From: Chryseobacterium scophthalmum
Lineage (GTDB): Bacteria > Bacteroidota > Bacteroidia > Flavobacteriales > Weeksellaceae
Length of the DNA stretch: 64,000 bases
NCBI RefSeq assembly: GCF_900143185.1
Contig: NZ_FSRQ01000004.1
Span: 186,001-250,000 of the forward strand
Reading direction: 5' to 3'
A program made the translations under genes and the position numbers. The notes under the pieces were generated by a model. The model was given only the letters and a program-made list of their open reading frames with translations, was not told where the DNA came from and ran no database searches. Below, in pieces: positions 46,019 through 55,623 of this stretch; position 1 is the stretch's first letter; each line of letters begins with the position of its first letter.

Positions 46019-48514
46019 ATGAAAACGATTCGAAAAATAGGGCTCCTCATTGTGTTTACTTTTCTGTTGTTGCCGTTACAATTCAACGGACAACATGATG
46101 ACCTGAAAAAATTGGAAGCATTGGCAGAAAAAGCCGAAGTCCCGGATTTTCTGAAAATGTCAGAAGATGGAGAATGGGTAAGCTGGTTGATGAAATATGA
46201 AAGTAAATCGCCGATGTACATTTTACAAAATGTACATGATAAGACTCAAAAGTTTGAAAGAAAATCAATCAGGACTTCATTTTTTATGGGCAGTGAAAAA
46301 TTTGCCTTTTTGAGTGGTGACCGATTAGAACTGATTAGTTTGGCAACTCAAACTATTGAAACAAAAAATCATATAAAGACGATTGATCAGATGAAACCGC
46401 AATCTTTATTTTTGATTCATTATGATGAGCATCAGAATAACAGACTGGAAATCTATGGTAAGAACGGAAAACAGCTGCAGTCGATTGATCAAGTCGTACG
46501 ATTTCTTAAGGTTGACAATGAATTGATTCTATGGACGAAAAACGATTCTAAAGCACAAGAAATTAAAGTTTGGAAGATTGAAGGGAGCAATAAAAAACTG
46601 ATTGCAAGTACTTCAGAAGAAGTCTTGAAAGTTTGGAAAGGCACTGCTACGGAAGGAGGATATACAGTCTTTGGTAAAGACAAGCATGAATATACATTAA
46701 AGCACTATGTTGATGGTTTGCCGATTCCGCGAAACCTTGATTTGATGCGGAGTAAAAATTATCATTATGTAAATCTTGACTATTCATCAGATCCTGATGC
46801 ATTATTTATCAAGCTGATCAGAAAGATTCCGAAAGAAAAAAAAATGATAGAGTTTTGGTATGGCGTTGAAAAAGATCTCACTCATCATATTAAAGATATG
46901 CAGGTTGAAGAAAAATTTTTGTGGTATCCCAAAACAGGTAAAGTAATCCCGATGGATTCGATTTTTCATACAGAAATAGCGATTGGCAATTCCGGAGATT
47001 TTTTGAAGATAAAAAAAGATCATTCATTTGTAGATAAGAAAGATGATTTTTTCATGCCCAAAAGAGATTCCTTGTTTGTATGGAATTCAAGATCAAATGA
47101 ACATCGTTTTTTTTGTGTGATTGATGAAAGACTGTATGTTTCACCGGATAGAAAATGGATTCTTACGGCTGATAACGATGGATGGAATCTTTTAAACACA
47201 ATTACCCTTAAAACTAAAAAGCAATTATCAGATCGTGAAGCTTCACCCTATTTTAAAGGAACTGAGTTGATTACCTGGGTAAAAGGGAATAAGGTATGGG
47301 AACAAAATATTTTGAACGGCAAACTGGTGAGGAAAGTGAATTTAGATGGTGACCATGTTGAAATTATCAACAGTCAACACCAAAAGATAACGGAAGGGCT
47401 GCCTAGAGAAATTATTTCAGTACCTGAAAATAATTATTTATTTCGTCTCTCAAAAGGTGATTTGCTGAAATCATACGTAGAGTGGGATCATCGTACAATA
47501 AAAAAAATTATAGCTGAAACTACAGATAAAATACGAAATTTGATCTTTACAGATAATCATTCAAATTTTGTGTGGACTAAAGAAAATTACAATGAAGCGC
47601 CATCCATTGTATTTAAACAAAAAGGAAAGAAACATCATGTCGTATTCACGTCCAATGTTCATGATAAAACTGCGGAAAAAATAAGAAAGATTCAGCTGCA
47701 TTACAAAGGAGCAACTCAAGAAACTTTAACTGCAACTTTATTTTTGCCACATGATTATAATTCGGGTAAAAAATATCCTGTCGTACTTAATATTTACGAA
47801 AAACAACAGAAAGGCATGTCAGCCTTTTTGCTTCCGACCTTTAAAAACGGAAGAGGCTTTAATGTACGGTTGCTATTGGAATCAGGCTATATGGTGCTCA
47901 TTCCGGATATTACATACGGAGATAAAGGATCTGGTTTGTCTGCACTGGAGTCAATCCATAATGTATTAGATGAATTGGTAAAAATAGAACAAGTAGATGC
48001 GAGGCGAATTGCTTTGACAGGACAGTCTTTCGGAGGATATCAGACCAACTTTGTCGCAACGCACTCAGATCGCTTTGCTACATTTATTTCGGGAGCATCG
48101 GTATCTGACGTTATCCATACTCCGTTTTCTTTCAATTACGATTTTGGAAGTCCTGACTATTGGCGGTATGAATATGGTCAAATGCGTATGGGTGGCAGCT
48201 TTGTAGAAAATAAACAAAAATATATGGATAACAATCCGTTGTATTTTGCTTCAGAGGTTAAAGCTCCCATATTACTTTGGACAGGTGAAAAAGACAGTAA
48301 TGTAGATCGCGAGGAAACCCGCTCATTATTTGTGGCTCTGAGAAAATACCGCAAGCCTGTGATAGCATTGTTTTATCAGGATGAAGGACATTCTCTTTCC
48401 GGTAGAGCAGAACAAAAAGATTTATCTGTAAGAATGCTGGAGTGGCTGGATTATTTTTTAAAAGATAAAAGAGATGTTGAATGGATTGATAAACAAATGA
48501 AGGGTGCGTTGTAG
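46019..48514 (+). CDS. Secreted S9 (prolyl oligopeptidase-like) serine peptidase
   Basis: An 831-residue exported peptidase. Signal peptide MKTIRKIGLLIVFTFLLLPL...; a beta-propeller-like N-terminal domain (to about 580); a C-terminal alpha/beta-hydrolase domain with the nucleophile Ser in LTGQSFGGYQTNF, Asp in LLWTGEKDSNVDREET and His in YQDEGHSLSGRAE. The ATG at 46019 is chosen because it gives a proper signal peptide; an earlier ATG at 45959 adds 20 charged residues. Third gene of the RagA/RagB operon, separated from RagB by 62 nt. It should cut peptides for import by the pair. Confidence 0.88.
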   Translation: MKTIRKIGLLIVFTFLLLPLQFNGQHDDLKKLEALAEKAEVPDFLKMSEDGEWVSWLMKYESKSPMYILQNVHDKTQKFERKSIRTSFFMGSEKFAFLSGDRLELISLATQTIETKNHIKTIDQMKPQSLFLIHYDEHQNNRLEIYGKNGKQLQSIDQVVRFLKVDNELILWTKNDSKAQEIKVWKIEGSNKKLIASTSEEVLKVWKGTATEGGYTVFGKDKHEYTLKHYVDGLPIPRNLDLMRSKNYHYVNLDYSSDPDALFIKLIRKIPKEKKMIEFWYGVEKDLTHHIKDMQVEEKFLWYPKTGKVIPMDSIFHTEIAIGNSGDFLKIKKDHSFVDKKDDFFMPKRDSLFVWNSRSNEHRFFCVIDERLYVSPDRKWILTADNDGWNLLNTITLKTKKQLSDREASPYFKGTELITWVKGNKVWEQNILNGKLVRKVNLDGDHVEIINSQHQKITEGLPREIISVPENNYLFRLSKGDLLKSYVEWDHRTIKKIIAETTDKIRNLIFTDNHSNFVWTKENYNEAPSIVFKQKGKKHHVVFTSNVHDKTAEKIRKIQLHYKGATQETLTATLFLPHDYNSGKKYPVVLNIYEKQQKGMSAFLLPTFKNGRGFNVRLLLESGYMVLIPDITYGDKGSGLSALESIHNVLDELVKIEQVDARRIALTGQSFGGYQTNFVATHSDRFATFISGASVSDVIHTPFSFNYDFGSPDYWRYEYGQMRMGGSFVENKQKYMDNNPLYFASEVKAPILLWTGEKDSNVDREETRSLFVALRKYRKPVIALFYQDEGHSLSGRAEQKDLSVRMLEWLDYFLKDKRDVEWIDKQMKGAL

Positions 48515-48530
48515 CACCCTTCACCTTTTT
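48498..48530. terminator. Terminator overlapping the S9-peptidase stop codon, between convergent units
   Basis: TGAAGGGTGC pairs perfectly with GCACCCTTCA (10 bp, 6-nt loop); a T-run follows at 48526. It covers the TAG stop and lies just before the convergent DUF6520 gene. Confidence 0.8.
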
Positions 48531-48532
48531 AA

Positions 48533-48814
48533 TTAGTTAGGAATTTCATACAGTGGATTCCCGCAAGAGGTTCCACCTGCATTTTGGAATAGATTATGAG
48601 TGTTGACCCCATCAGACCAGGTACATACTTCCGTAATAACGTCTGGCTGACATGATTTTTCTGTCATAATACATTTTTCAACAGGTGCTAGAGGATCAAA
48701 ACGATAGCCGTTTTCCACTAAACTGTTTTTTTTCACAACGCTTGTAGCGTACGCACTTCCTGCGCCTAAAAGCAATACTGCTAAGGGCAATGCGATTTTT
48801 CTCATTTTTTTCAT
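48533..48814 (-). CDS. Small exported DUF6520-like protein with conserved Cys
   Basis: A 93-residue protein with a signal peptide (IALPLAVLLLGAGSAYA) and a short mature part carrying four Cys (KCIMTEKSC, EVCTWSDG, GTSCGNP). Its start overlaps the stop of the upstream MauE gene as ATGA, so the two are translationally coupled. DUF6520-type small proteins occur repeatedly in flavobacteria next to MauE-like genes; the four Cys and the redox-type partner suggest a disulfide-bonded secreted peptide. Function unknown. Confidence 0.75.
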   Translation of the reverse strand: MKKMRKIALPLAVLLLGAGSAYATSVVKKNSLVENGYRFDPLAPVEKCIMTEKSCQPDVITEVCTWSDGVNTHNLFQNAGGTSCGNPLYEIPN

Positions 48815-50352
48815 GATGTAAAATTAAATTTGGTGCCTACTCTTAGTTCAGGTTTTCGGCTTCCCCCTGCAATGAAATGCTGAGTGATGTTCTGCGCAAA
48901 ACGATATTTAATGATTTCATTTCCTGTTAATACATAAAGATGCTGATCTGCAATATGAAACTGCATCTTTTTTTCCTTTTTGGGATTTGGTAGATAAAAA
49001 CTTCCGATGTATCCTTGTTTTACGGTAGAATAAACATCAATGATAAAAGAATTTTTCCACCGATCCCTGTCTTCAAATTTTCCGATGAGATTTGATTCGA
49101 TAAACAACAGACCCGCATACGCAAATGCTTTTTTATTGACTTTTAATGGAGGTTTGCTCATCTTCTTTTTTCCGTCCGAAAGTTCAGAAACTTCAATCTG
49201 CGGAATGCTTATCGTATCAATGGTTTTATACTTCGCTTTGATGGTAAGATGGTTATCCATGATCAAGAGCTGATTTTTGTAATAGTGTACATAAACAGCA
49301 GTTTGAGTGATTGGGTCAAAATGCAGTTGTCCATCAGTATCAAAGATTCCGTCATTGGTTTTTCCAAGAATTCCTGATTTCAGATTCAGAGGATTTTTCT
49401 GCAAAGGATTTAACAATCCTAAGGTCTGCTTTTCTGAATCTTTGAAATAAGTGCTGATTGCAAAGGAATCTTTACTGATATTCACCAATTGGCTGAAATA
49501 TGCCTGTCCTAAGCTCAAGGTCTTTGCCTGATGATTTCCCAGCATTCCCTGATAGATAACAGGTACGCTTCCATCATACAGATAGAAATCCGGTGCATTC
49601 ACCTTCAGTTGCGCTCTTTTAAAATCAAAGTCGTACCTGTCCGGTATTATCCTGTGATCTTTCATTGCTTTAAAATTCAAATCAGTTGATGTCAGTAGAA
49701 ATGGAGCAGTATAGTTGCCCAGATATACTGAATCTTTTGAAATGCCCGCAAGGTAATAGGAGTTGATCTGAAGATTGAAACGATTCTTTTCTGTTATAGG
49801 ATGCTGCAAAAACCTTCGTGTAAAATTATTTTCCTTTTTGATCATAAATTCTGATTGTCTGTACATCAGAATGATTGCTGAACAACTTACAATCGATAAA
49901 ACAATCAGCAGACTTACAGATTTAAAAATCTCTTGTCGTTTAGAACCTGAATATAAAACAATTGCAAAAGCAGCTATGATAACTGTGGCAATATTAAATA
50001 TCAGATGGGTTTTCCAATCCATTTTTTCTAAAATTCCACCGCAAGAGCAAGGAATAAACTCGCTGTAGTTCAAGATCATGTAAATATAGACAGTGAATAA
50101 AACCATCAGAACAAAAGAAAAGTATAATCCGATTTTTCTGGTTCTCTCAAAGATCAATAAAATACATATTGCAAGTTCAATGATTAGAACTCCGTAAGAG
50201 ATAACATTTGAAAATGCACTCAATAGGGGAGACTGTGCAATCTGAATCTGAAAATTTTCAAAATCCATCATCTTACTGATGCTCGCATAGCAAAACAGCA
50301 GGATGAAAAAATAGCTGACAATTTCTATAAATCTTGTTCTGACGGTTTTCAT
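48811..50352 (-). CDS. MauE/DoxX-like redox membrane protein with C-terminal beta domain
   Basis: A 513-residue protein. Residues 1-165 hold about five membrane helices of the MauE/DoxX type with the motif FIPCSCGGILEKMDW, the conserved Cys pair that faces the periplasm. The remaining 350 residues are soluble and look like beta strands (a possible propeller: ILGKTNDGIFDTDGQLHFDP, LYVLTGNEIIKYRF). MauE proteins are linked to disulfide chemistry in partner proteins. Coupled to the downstream Cys-rich DUF6520-like gene, it may help it fold or be exported; this is inference. Confidence 0.78.
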   Translation of the reverse strand: MKTVRTRFIEIVSYFFILLFCYASISKMMDFENFQIQIAQSPLLSAFSNVISYGVLIIELAICILLIFERTRKIGLYFSFVLMVLFTVYIYMILNYSEFIPCSCGGILEKMDWKTHLIFNIATVIIAAFAIVLYSGSKRQEIFKSVSLLIVLSIVSCSAIILMYRQSEFMIKKENNFTRRFLQHPITEKNRFNLQINSYYLAGISKDSVYLGNYTAPFLLTSTDLNFKAMKDHRIIPDRYDFDFKRAQLKVNAPDFYLYDGSVPVIYQGMLGNHQAKTLSLGQAYFSQLVNISKDSFAISTYFKDSEKQTLGLLNPLQKNPLNLKSGILGKTNDGIFDTDGQLHFDPITQTAVYVHYYKNQLLIMDNHLTIKAKYKTIDTISIPQIEVSELSDGKKKMSKPPLKVNKKAFAYAGLLFIESNLIGKFEDRDRWKNSFIIDVYSTVKQGYIGSFYLPNPKKEKKMQFHIADQHLYVLTGNEIIKYRFAQNITQHFIAGGSRKPELRVGTKFNFTS

Positions 50353-50530
50353 AATCGTAATATTTATCCTTTTCTAACTAAAATCCATTGTACGTTCTTT
50401 CCGCAATATGCCGGCATAAGTTCACCTTTTTATACAAAAACTGAAGTACTGATCCGCCCTTCAATTTCCCATTCACCGCTCACAGTGCATTTTTTTCCTG
50501 TGCTTATCAGTACCTTTTGGTTTTCCACAC

Positions 50531-50815
50531 TTAGAAACTTTGTCGGTTAAAGAGGTTTTTATTTCTGGTGGTATCCTGCTCAATCCTCCAATGCTGCTTA
50601 TCTCTTGGTGGATCGTCATCATCATCTCCTGTATCCAGATTTTCAGAATCACTTTCTCCGGATTCTTTATTTCCAATTTTTTCAGATTCATTATAGTTTT
50701 GAACTTCGATTTTCAGATTTTTTTGTTCTGTTATGTTAAAATCATTATCAGATCTTTCGCAAGACTGCATAAGCAATACAGTTATTAAACTTAAAATTGA
50801 GATACACTTTTTCAT
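50531..50815 (-). CDS. Small acidic lipoprotein, unknown function
   Basis: A 94-residue protein with a lipobox (LLMQSC), then a Glu/Asn/Ser-rich linker and an Asp run (DTGDDDDDPPRDKQHWRIEQ). Short Chryseobacterium-like lipoproteins with a DPP...HWR ending are common and unstudied. The charged C-terminal DPPRDKQHWR is its clearest mark. It is divergent from the TPR-AraC gene. Confidence 0.6.
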   Translation of the reverse strand: MKKCISILSLITVLLMQSCERSDNDFNITEQKNLKIEVQNYNESEKIGNKESGESDSENLDTGDDDDDPPRDKQHWRIEQDTTRNKNLFNRQSF

Positions 50816-51077
50816 TTTTTAAATGGCTTTAAAAGTTATCCCGGCCGGTTTGAAATATGATTAGAATTCTGATGTCGAAATTAGGAGTGTTGGGGTATTC
50901 AGAAAAGCTTTATGCGGGTCTATGGATTCATTAGAAGGGAATAATTGATACATTATTCCCACAAAATAGAATCTTATAACGCTGTAAATCAGCTCATAGG
51001 TCATAAAAACTTTTGAATAGATCAAACAACTGTTTGAATTATGATTTTTTAATTAAATTTGTGAATACGCTATCTAT

Positions 51078-52789
51078 ATGTATTATCATAATCGATTATT
51101 ATTGTTAATATTTACTTTCTTTTTGTCATTAATCCAAGGTCAGAATCTAAATGAACAGTCTTACAAGAATATTTCAGGCTTATTTAATTCGTATTCCGAG
51201 AATGATGAAAGAGCCTTGGTGTTTGTAAATCTGTACATCAGCAAAGCAAAAAAAGATCATAATTATAAAAAGCTCATAAGAGGATACGAGGAAGCGATCT
51301 ACTACAGCAGAGATGTGAACCGCAAATTATTATATGCAGACAGTACGATAATCACAGCCATACAAAACAAAAATGATGATGATATTTCCAGGGCTTATCT
51401 TGGAAAGGGGATCATATACTATTATAACAGAAGACAATATAAACCTGCTTTAGAGCAGTATTTAATAGCCTTCAAGTTTTCCAAGAATTCGAAAGATGAT
51501 TACCTCAAGAATAAGATCACGTATCATTTGGGGATGGTTAAAAGCTATTTGGGTTATTATAAGGAGGCGGCAGTACATTTGAAGAAGCAGCAGATTATTT
51601 TGAAAAAAAATCCAAAGAGAATGTTCATCCTAACATCAGGCTGAATAACGAATCAGGATACTTTAACAGTATTTACCGGTTAAGTACCTGTTACAGGAAC
51701 TTACGGTTGTATCAGAAGGAAGATTCATTGATTAATATAGGATTAAGAAGACTTCACAATACCGCTCAGCTGTCCACGGAGTATGGATATTTTCAAAAAG
51801 GAAAAGGGGTACAGTTGTTAAGATTGGGAAATACCGATGATGCATTACAATATTTTAAACAGTCAAAGGATATTTTGAGTCACCATCAGGATGATGCTTC
51901 ATTAATGACGGTTTATTTTTATATGGGAAAAGCGTATTGGTCAGATAGAAAAAGAGCAGAATCTTTACAGTATCTTAATAAAGTTGATTCTTTGGTCAAT
52001 AAATTTTGGTTTGTCACTCCGGAGATCAGATCCGGTTATGAATATCTCATTAAAGATGCCAAACAAAACAAAAATTATGAAAGGCAATTATATTATACCA
52101 ATCAGCTGTTAAAGGCTGATTCAATTATCAATGCTGATTTTGCCATGCTTTCTTCAAAAATTCACAGGGAATACGATACCAATACTTTATTAGAAGAGAA
52201 GAATAAATTGCAAAGGGTTCATAAAAATGGGTTTATTATTTTATATTATTCTATGGGTTTTGGATTGATGATATTATGCTTTTCAATCTGGAAGTTCCGC
52301 AAGAGAGAAAAAGCACTGACGATCAAGTATCAGGAATTGTTAGAAAAATTTAATACTTCTCAACCTACAGATCATTTTTTAGAATCGAAACCTGTTTCTT
52401 CCGAAGAAAAAAATATATACAGCGCAGAAATTATTGAAGAAGTAAAAGCAAATCTCAAGATTTTTGAAGAGAGAAAAAACTTTTTGAAGCAAAATTTAAC
52501 GCTTCCGATTGTGGCTAAAATGATTGGAAGCAACCGTACCCATCTATCATACGTACTCAATGTTCATCTTGATGTAACATTTACCACGTATTTAAAAATT
52601 TTAAGAATCAGGTATATCACCAATTTACTATTAGAAGACAGTAAATATCTTAAATTTAAAATTGACAGCCTTGCGGAAAAATGCGGAATGGCAAACCGGC
52701 AAATCTTTTCAGCACATTTCTTGGAAATCAACGGAATTAGACCTACCGATTTTATCCGGAAAAGACTGGATGAAATTCAGAAGAATTGA
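51078..52789 (+). pseudogene. TPR-AraC membrane-bound regulator, single-base frameshift
   Basis: A transcription regulator with N-terminal signal/anchor (LLLLIFTFFLSLIQG-Q), TPR-like repeats, a membrane segment (GFIILYYSMGFGLMILCFS) and a C-terminal AraC-type DNA-binding domain (LTLPIVAKMIGSNRTHLSYVL ... GMANRQIFSAHFLEINGIRP). As written, the first frame ends at 51644 and the rest is read from a second frame. Adding one T to the TTT at 51578-51580 restores AVHFEEAADYFEKKSKENVHP and a continuous protein of about 570 residues. So it is one gene broken by a lost base (mutation or sequencing error). Its role may be to control the adjacent MauE/DUF6520 or RagA operons. Confidence 0.82.
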
Positions 52790-52829
52790 TTTTTTTATTT
52801 TTTAGCCCGATTTTTACGTGACCAAAAAA

Positions 52830-53684
52830 ATGATACGTATGAACGGACAAAATTTCCGAAAAAAAAATGACCAGCTTTGGAAAAATCTTACAACAACTGT
52901 AGATCAGATCAACAGGAGCGAAAATGACATTGTCATTCGTTCTGAAGAGATTCTGATGGAAACAGACATTGCCATTAGACAATTGAAGGATCACCTTCGG
53001 CAATATCAATTTTCAGATTGGAGTGATGAAATCTACTTTTTTAAAAATACCAAACCGCAATTCATAGCAGTTTATATTTACTACTCCAAAGTTTTAGCTA
53101 TAGAAGCCTCAAAACCTTATGCAGATCCTCAAGCCTTACAATCCTACTACGAAAATGAGAGAAGCAATCTTTTGTATTTTTATAATGAGCAGAGAGAATT
53201 TATTAGTTACTACCGCCGAAAATCTACCTATCTGGATAAGAAATATTTCGTCAGGTTCAAATTCGACTTTAAGTTGAAGTTAAGCCCCGAACTGTACAGC
53301 TATGATGAAGAATTTTCGACATCCCATGATCATATGGTATCTCAGATTTTAGCGAATGATCTTTTGGATCACTATTTATCTAATAAAATAAATTCGAAAG
53401 AAGTCAGAGAAAATTCAATCGCACATATCAGAAATCTGGAATGGACAGCTCCTAAAGTTGCATTGATTGAGTTGTTGTATGCGCTTCACCAAACAAAATG
53501 TTTCAACGGTGGTCACTCAGATCTGGCTGAAATTTTCAGGTGGGCAGAAAACTCACTTCATATTAATTTAGGCAATTATCATAAAACTTTAGGTGAAATA
53601 CGCTTACGTAAAACGGAAAGAACTAAATTTTTGTCATTGCTTCAAAAGAATTTAGATCAATATCTGGATAATTTAGATGTGTGA
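52830..53684 (+). CDS. rteC: RteC-family regulator of conjugative-transposon excision
   Basis: A 284-residue protein matching the RteC family (pattern ETDIAIRQLKDHL, HDHMVSQILANDLLDHYL, LIELLYALHQTKCFNGG, YHKTLGEIRLRKTERTKFL). In CTnDOT-type elements RteC activates excision genes. The ATG at 52830 is used instead of an upstream GTG. It is the first gene of the element's conserved core; a perfect 13-bp inverted repeat and a small HTH gene follow. Presence of RteC is strong evidence that this region is an integrative conjugative element. Confidence 0.88.
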   Translation: MIRMNGQNFRKKNDQLWKNLTTTVDQINRSENDIVIRSEEILMETDIAIRQLKDHLRQYQFSDWSDEIYFFKNTKPQFIAVYIYYSKVLAIEASKPYADPQALQSYYENERSNLLYFYNEQREFISYYRRKSTYLDKKYFVRFKFDFKLKLSPELYSYDEEFSTSHDHMVSQILANDLLDHYLSNKINSKEVRENSIAHIRNLEWTAPKVALIELLYALHQTKCFNGGHSDLAEIFRWAENSLHINLGNYHKTLGEIRLRKTERTKFLSLLQKNLDQYLDNLDV

Positions 53685-53756
53685 TTTGGATGAAGATAGA
53701 TAAAACAAATTGTAATCTTTAATTTAAAACCTTTTATTCATAGGTTTCACAAGGGA

Positions 53757-53790
53757 ATCTTTCGGTAGTACCGACAAACTACCGAAAGAT
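53757..53790. repeat. Perfect 13-bp inverted repeat between rteC and the HTH gene
   Basis: ATCTTTCGGTAGT (53757-53769) and ACTACCGAAAGAT (53778-53790) are perfect inverted copies around 8 nt. No T-run follows, so it is more likely an operator or recombination site than a terminator. The submotif CGGTAGT recurs at 54104-54110, just before the next gene. Confidence 0.7.
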
Positions 53791-53837
53791 ATTTTGCGTG
53801 ATTTCGAAAATTTGTCAGACAAAACAAATTTGAAATC

Positions 53838-54101
53838 ATGGCAATATCCATTATCACCAAAGAAGATCTTCAGCAGTTTAAAGTTGAATTGCTGGAAGGG
53901 ATTAAAGAATTACTACACGATAATACAACAGAACAAAAATTATGGCTTCGGACCTCCGAGGTCAAAAAGCTGTTGAACATCTCTTCAGGAACATTACAAA
54001 ATCTGAGAATCAACGGAACGTTATCATACAGTAAGGTAGGAGGGACTCTGTACTACAATTACAAAGACATTGAGAAACTACTGACAGACTTCAAACATTA
54101 A
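53838..54101 (+). CDS. Helix-turn-helix (excisionase/MerR-like HTH_17) protein
   Basis: An 87-residue DNA-binding protein: WLRTSEVKKLLNISSGTLQNLRINGTLSYSKVGGTLYYNYKDIEKL, the typical fold of small excisionase or regulatory proteins of Bacteroidetes conjugative elements. The N-terminal helix (ISIITKEDLQQFKVELLEGI) is common for this subgroup. It is downstream of a perfect inverted repeat that may be its own binding site. Confidence 0.85.
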   Translation: MAISIITKEDLQQFKVELLEGIKELLHDNTTEQKLWLRTSEVKKLLNISSGTLQNLRINGTLSYSKVGGTLYYNYKDIEKLLTDFKH

Positions 54102-54111
54102 ATCGGTAGTT

Positions 54112-54675
54112 ATGAAGCAGTCTAATAAAATTATTGATTTTTTTGGAAATGTCATTAGGGATCATCGGATGGTTCCCTCGCACATCAGTTTATATGTTTC
54201 GCTTTTCCAGTTGTGGAGTAGGCATCAATACCAAAATCCATTTCGTGTGAGTCGGAAAGAGGTGATGAAGCTCGGTAAAATAAAATCTTTTGCGACTTAC
54301 CACAAATGTATAAAAGAACTGCATAGCGCAGGGTTTATCATTTATTCCCCTAGTTATCACCCTTATGAAGGAAGCTTAATCGAAATTATTGATTTTGAAA
54401 GTGAAGATTTTGAAAAAAGTAAAATAGTACATGACCAAAAAATAGTACCCGACAAAAAGATTTCCTTTTCTGTACCGATGCTGTATGAGGTTGAACTATA
54501 TTTTAACGAGTGTGATTTTCAATCTGAAGAAGCGAATCAATTTTATTCATTATACGAATCTAAGGATTGGAAGTTGTGCAATGATCAACCCATGAAGTGT
54601 TGGAAATCTGCAGCAAGAAATTGGATTTCAAAGCTGAAAAATTCAAATCAAAACCAAAACCAAAACCAAAACTAA
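54112..54675 (+). CDS. Element-core protein, winged-helix-like, unknown function
   Basis: A 187-residue protein frequent at this place in related elements by my recollection. KEVMKLGKIKSFATYHKCIKELHSAGFI has the look of a winged-helix DNA-binding segment. The last residues are (NQ)n, coded by four CAAAAC repeats. It ends TAATG, overlapping the DUF3853 gene by one base. No defined function. Confidence 0.7.
   Translation: MKQSNKIIDFFGNVIRDHRMVPSHISLYVSLFQLWSRHQYQNPFRVSRKEVMKLGKIKSFATYHKCIKELHSAGFIIYSPSYHPYEGSLIEIIDFESEDFEKSKIVHDQKIVPDKKISFSVPMLYEVELYFNECDFQSEEANQFYSLYESKDWKLCNDQPMKCWKSAARNWISKLKNSNQNQNQNQN
54649..54672. repeat. Four tandem copies of CAAAAC inside the coding region
   Basis: CAAAAC x4. 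The unit is six bases, so gain or loss of copies would keep the reading frame and only change the length of the NQ tail. Confidence 0.85.
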
Positions 54676-54926
54676 TGAAAGAAATTGATCCTAAAACTCC
54701 GATCTGGCAACTGACTGTTGGAGAATTCTTAGAAATTTCGAGCGGTGTCAACTCTGAAAAGAAATATGAATATGGTCTGAAAGGTTTAGCGAAAATATTG
54801 GGATGTTCTGTTTCAAAAGCTTCAGAAGTAAAATCATCGGGGTTATTGGATGAAGCCATCATCCAAAACGGAAACATTATCATCATAGACAAAGAAAAAG
54901 CATTATCGCTTTTCGGAAAAAAATAA
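54675..54926 (+). CDS. DUF3853 family protein
   Basis: An 83-residue protein that matches DUF3853 (PIWQLTVGEFLEISSG, YEYGLKGLAKILGCSVSKASEVKSSGLLDEAI). The second half looks like an HTH domain similar to excisionases. The start overlaps the upstream stop (TAATG); an in-frame ATG at 54597 adds 26 residues that only read the repeat tract in another frame, so it is rejected. Confidence 0.85.
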   Translation: MKEIDPKTPIWQLTVGEFLEISSGVNSEKKYEYGLKGLAKILGCSVSKASEVKSSGLLDEAIIQNGNIIIIDKEKALSLFGKK

Positions 54927-54928
54927 AG

Positions 54929-55591
54929 ATGACTTATCTTGAATTGATACACCGATTTTGGGATTTTAATAAAATAAATCAAATAGGTTCTACGGGAATT
55001 TCGATGTATCTGTATTTGCTTAAAATTGGATATGACAATAACGGGTATGAGTTCCAGATTTCTGATGTTGCAGTGAGTAAAGAGTTGGGATTAACCCGAA
55101 AGACCGTAAAATCTGTAAAAGAGAAACTCCAGAACTTTGGATTAATTGAATTTCAAACCAAGAACGGACTTCCATGTTACTACAGATTGCTTTTAGATTA
55201 TCCCTTGAAAATTGCTAAACCCGAAAAAATAAAGAAAGCTAAAATTGTAAAAAGTTCAGATTTTCTTACAGCAGGAAGTGTAGAAATTCCATCACAACAA
55301 CAGCCATCACCACCTGTAATCAATCAAAAGAACATTCCAAGTTTTGATGAATTTATTGAATATGCCCAAACATTAGAAACTTATGAATCTGAATTAGATT
55401 CCGTCATAGAAAAAAAGTACGAAGTCTGGGTACGTAATGATTGGCAAAATAGTTCAAACCGACGTATTACCAACTGGAAATCTTCCCTAAAAAGTATATT
55501 GCCGTTCATAAAAAATGAGGATACAAACCTTCAGCTTTCCGTATCAAGCATTCCAAATATAAAGCGTCCTAAAAATCCAGACCGAAAGTAA
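54929..55591 (+). CDS. Element-core winged-helix (DnaD/replication-accessory-like) protein
   Basis: A 220-residue protein with an N-terminal HTH (DVAVSKELGLTRKTVKSVKEKLQNFGLIEFQTKNGLP), a linker with a Gln/Pro run (SQQQPSPPVI) and a C-terminal segment with KYEVWVRNDWQNSSNRRITNWKSSLKSILP that resembles the C-terminus of DnaD-like or replication-helper proteins. No family name is certain. It lies directly before the replication initiator-like gene. Confidence 0.7.
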   Translation: MTYLELIHRFWDFNKINQIGSTGISMYLYLLKIGYDNNGYEFQISDVAVSKELGLTRKTVKSVKEKLQNFGLIEFQTKNGLPCYYRLLLDYPLKIAKPEKIKKAKIVKSSDFLTAGSVEIPSQQQPSPPVINQKNIPSFDEFIEYAQTLETYESELDSVIEKKYEVWVRNDWQNSSNRRITNWKSSLKSILPFIKNEDTNLQLSVSSIPNIKRPKNPDRK

Positions 55592-55623
55592 TACTAAAAT
55601 AAAAAATTCAACACATAAAAAAG

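Noticed and set aside
50473..50691. 72-residue minus-strand ORF overlapping the small lipoprotein
   Set aside because: It lies in a different frame of the same strand, lacks a signal peptide or domain, and the lipoprotein has a clear lipobox.
53794..53976. 60-residue ORF starting before the HTH gene
   Set aside because: It overlaps the HTH gene in another frame and shows no domain.
54597..54674. Upstream ATG for the DUF3853 gene
   Set aside because: It would add residues that read the CAAAAC repeat and the end of the preceding gene in another frame; the TAATG overlap start is typical.
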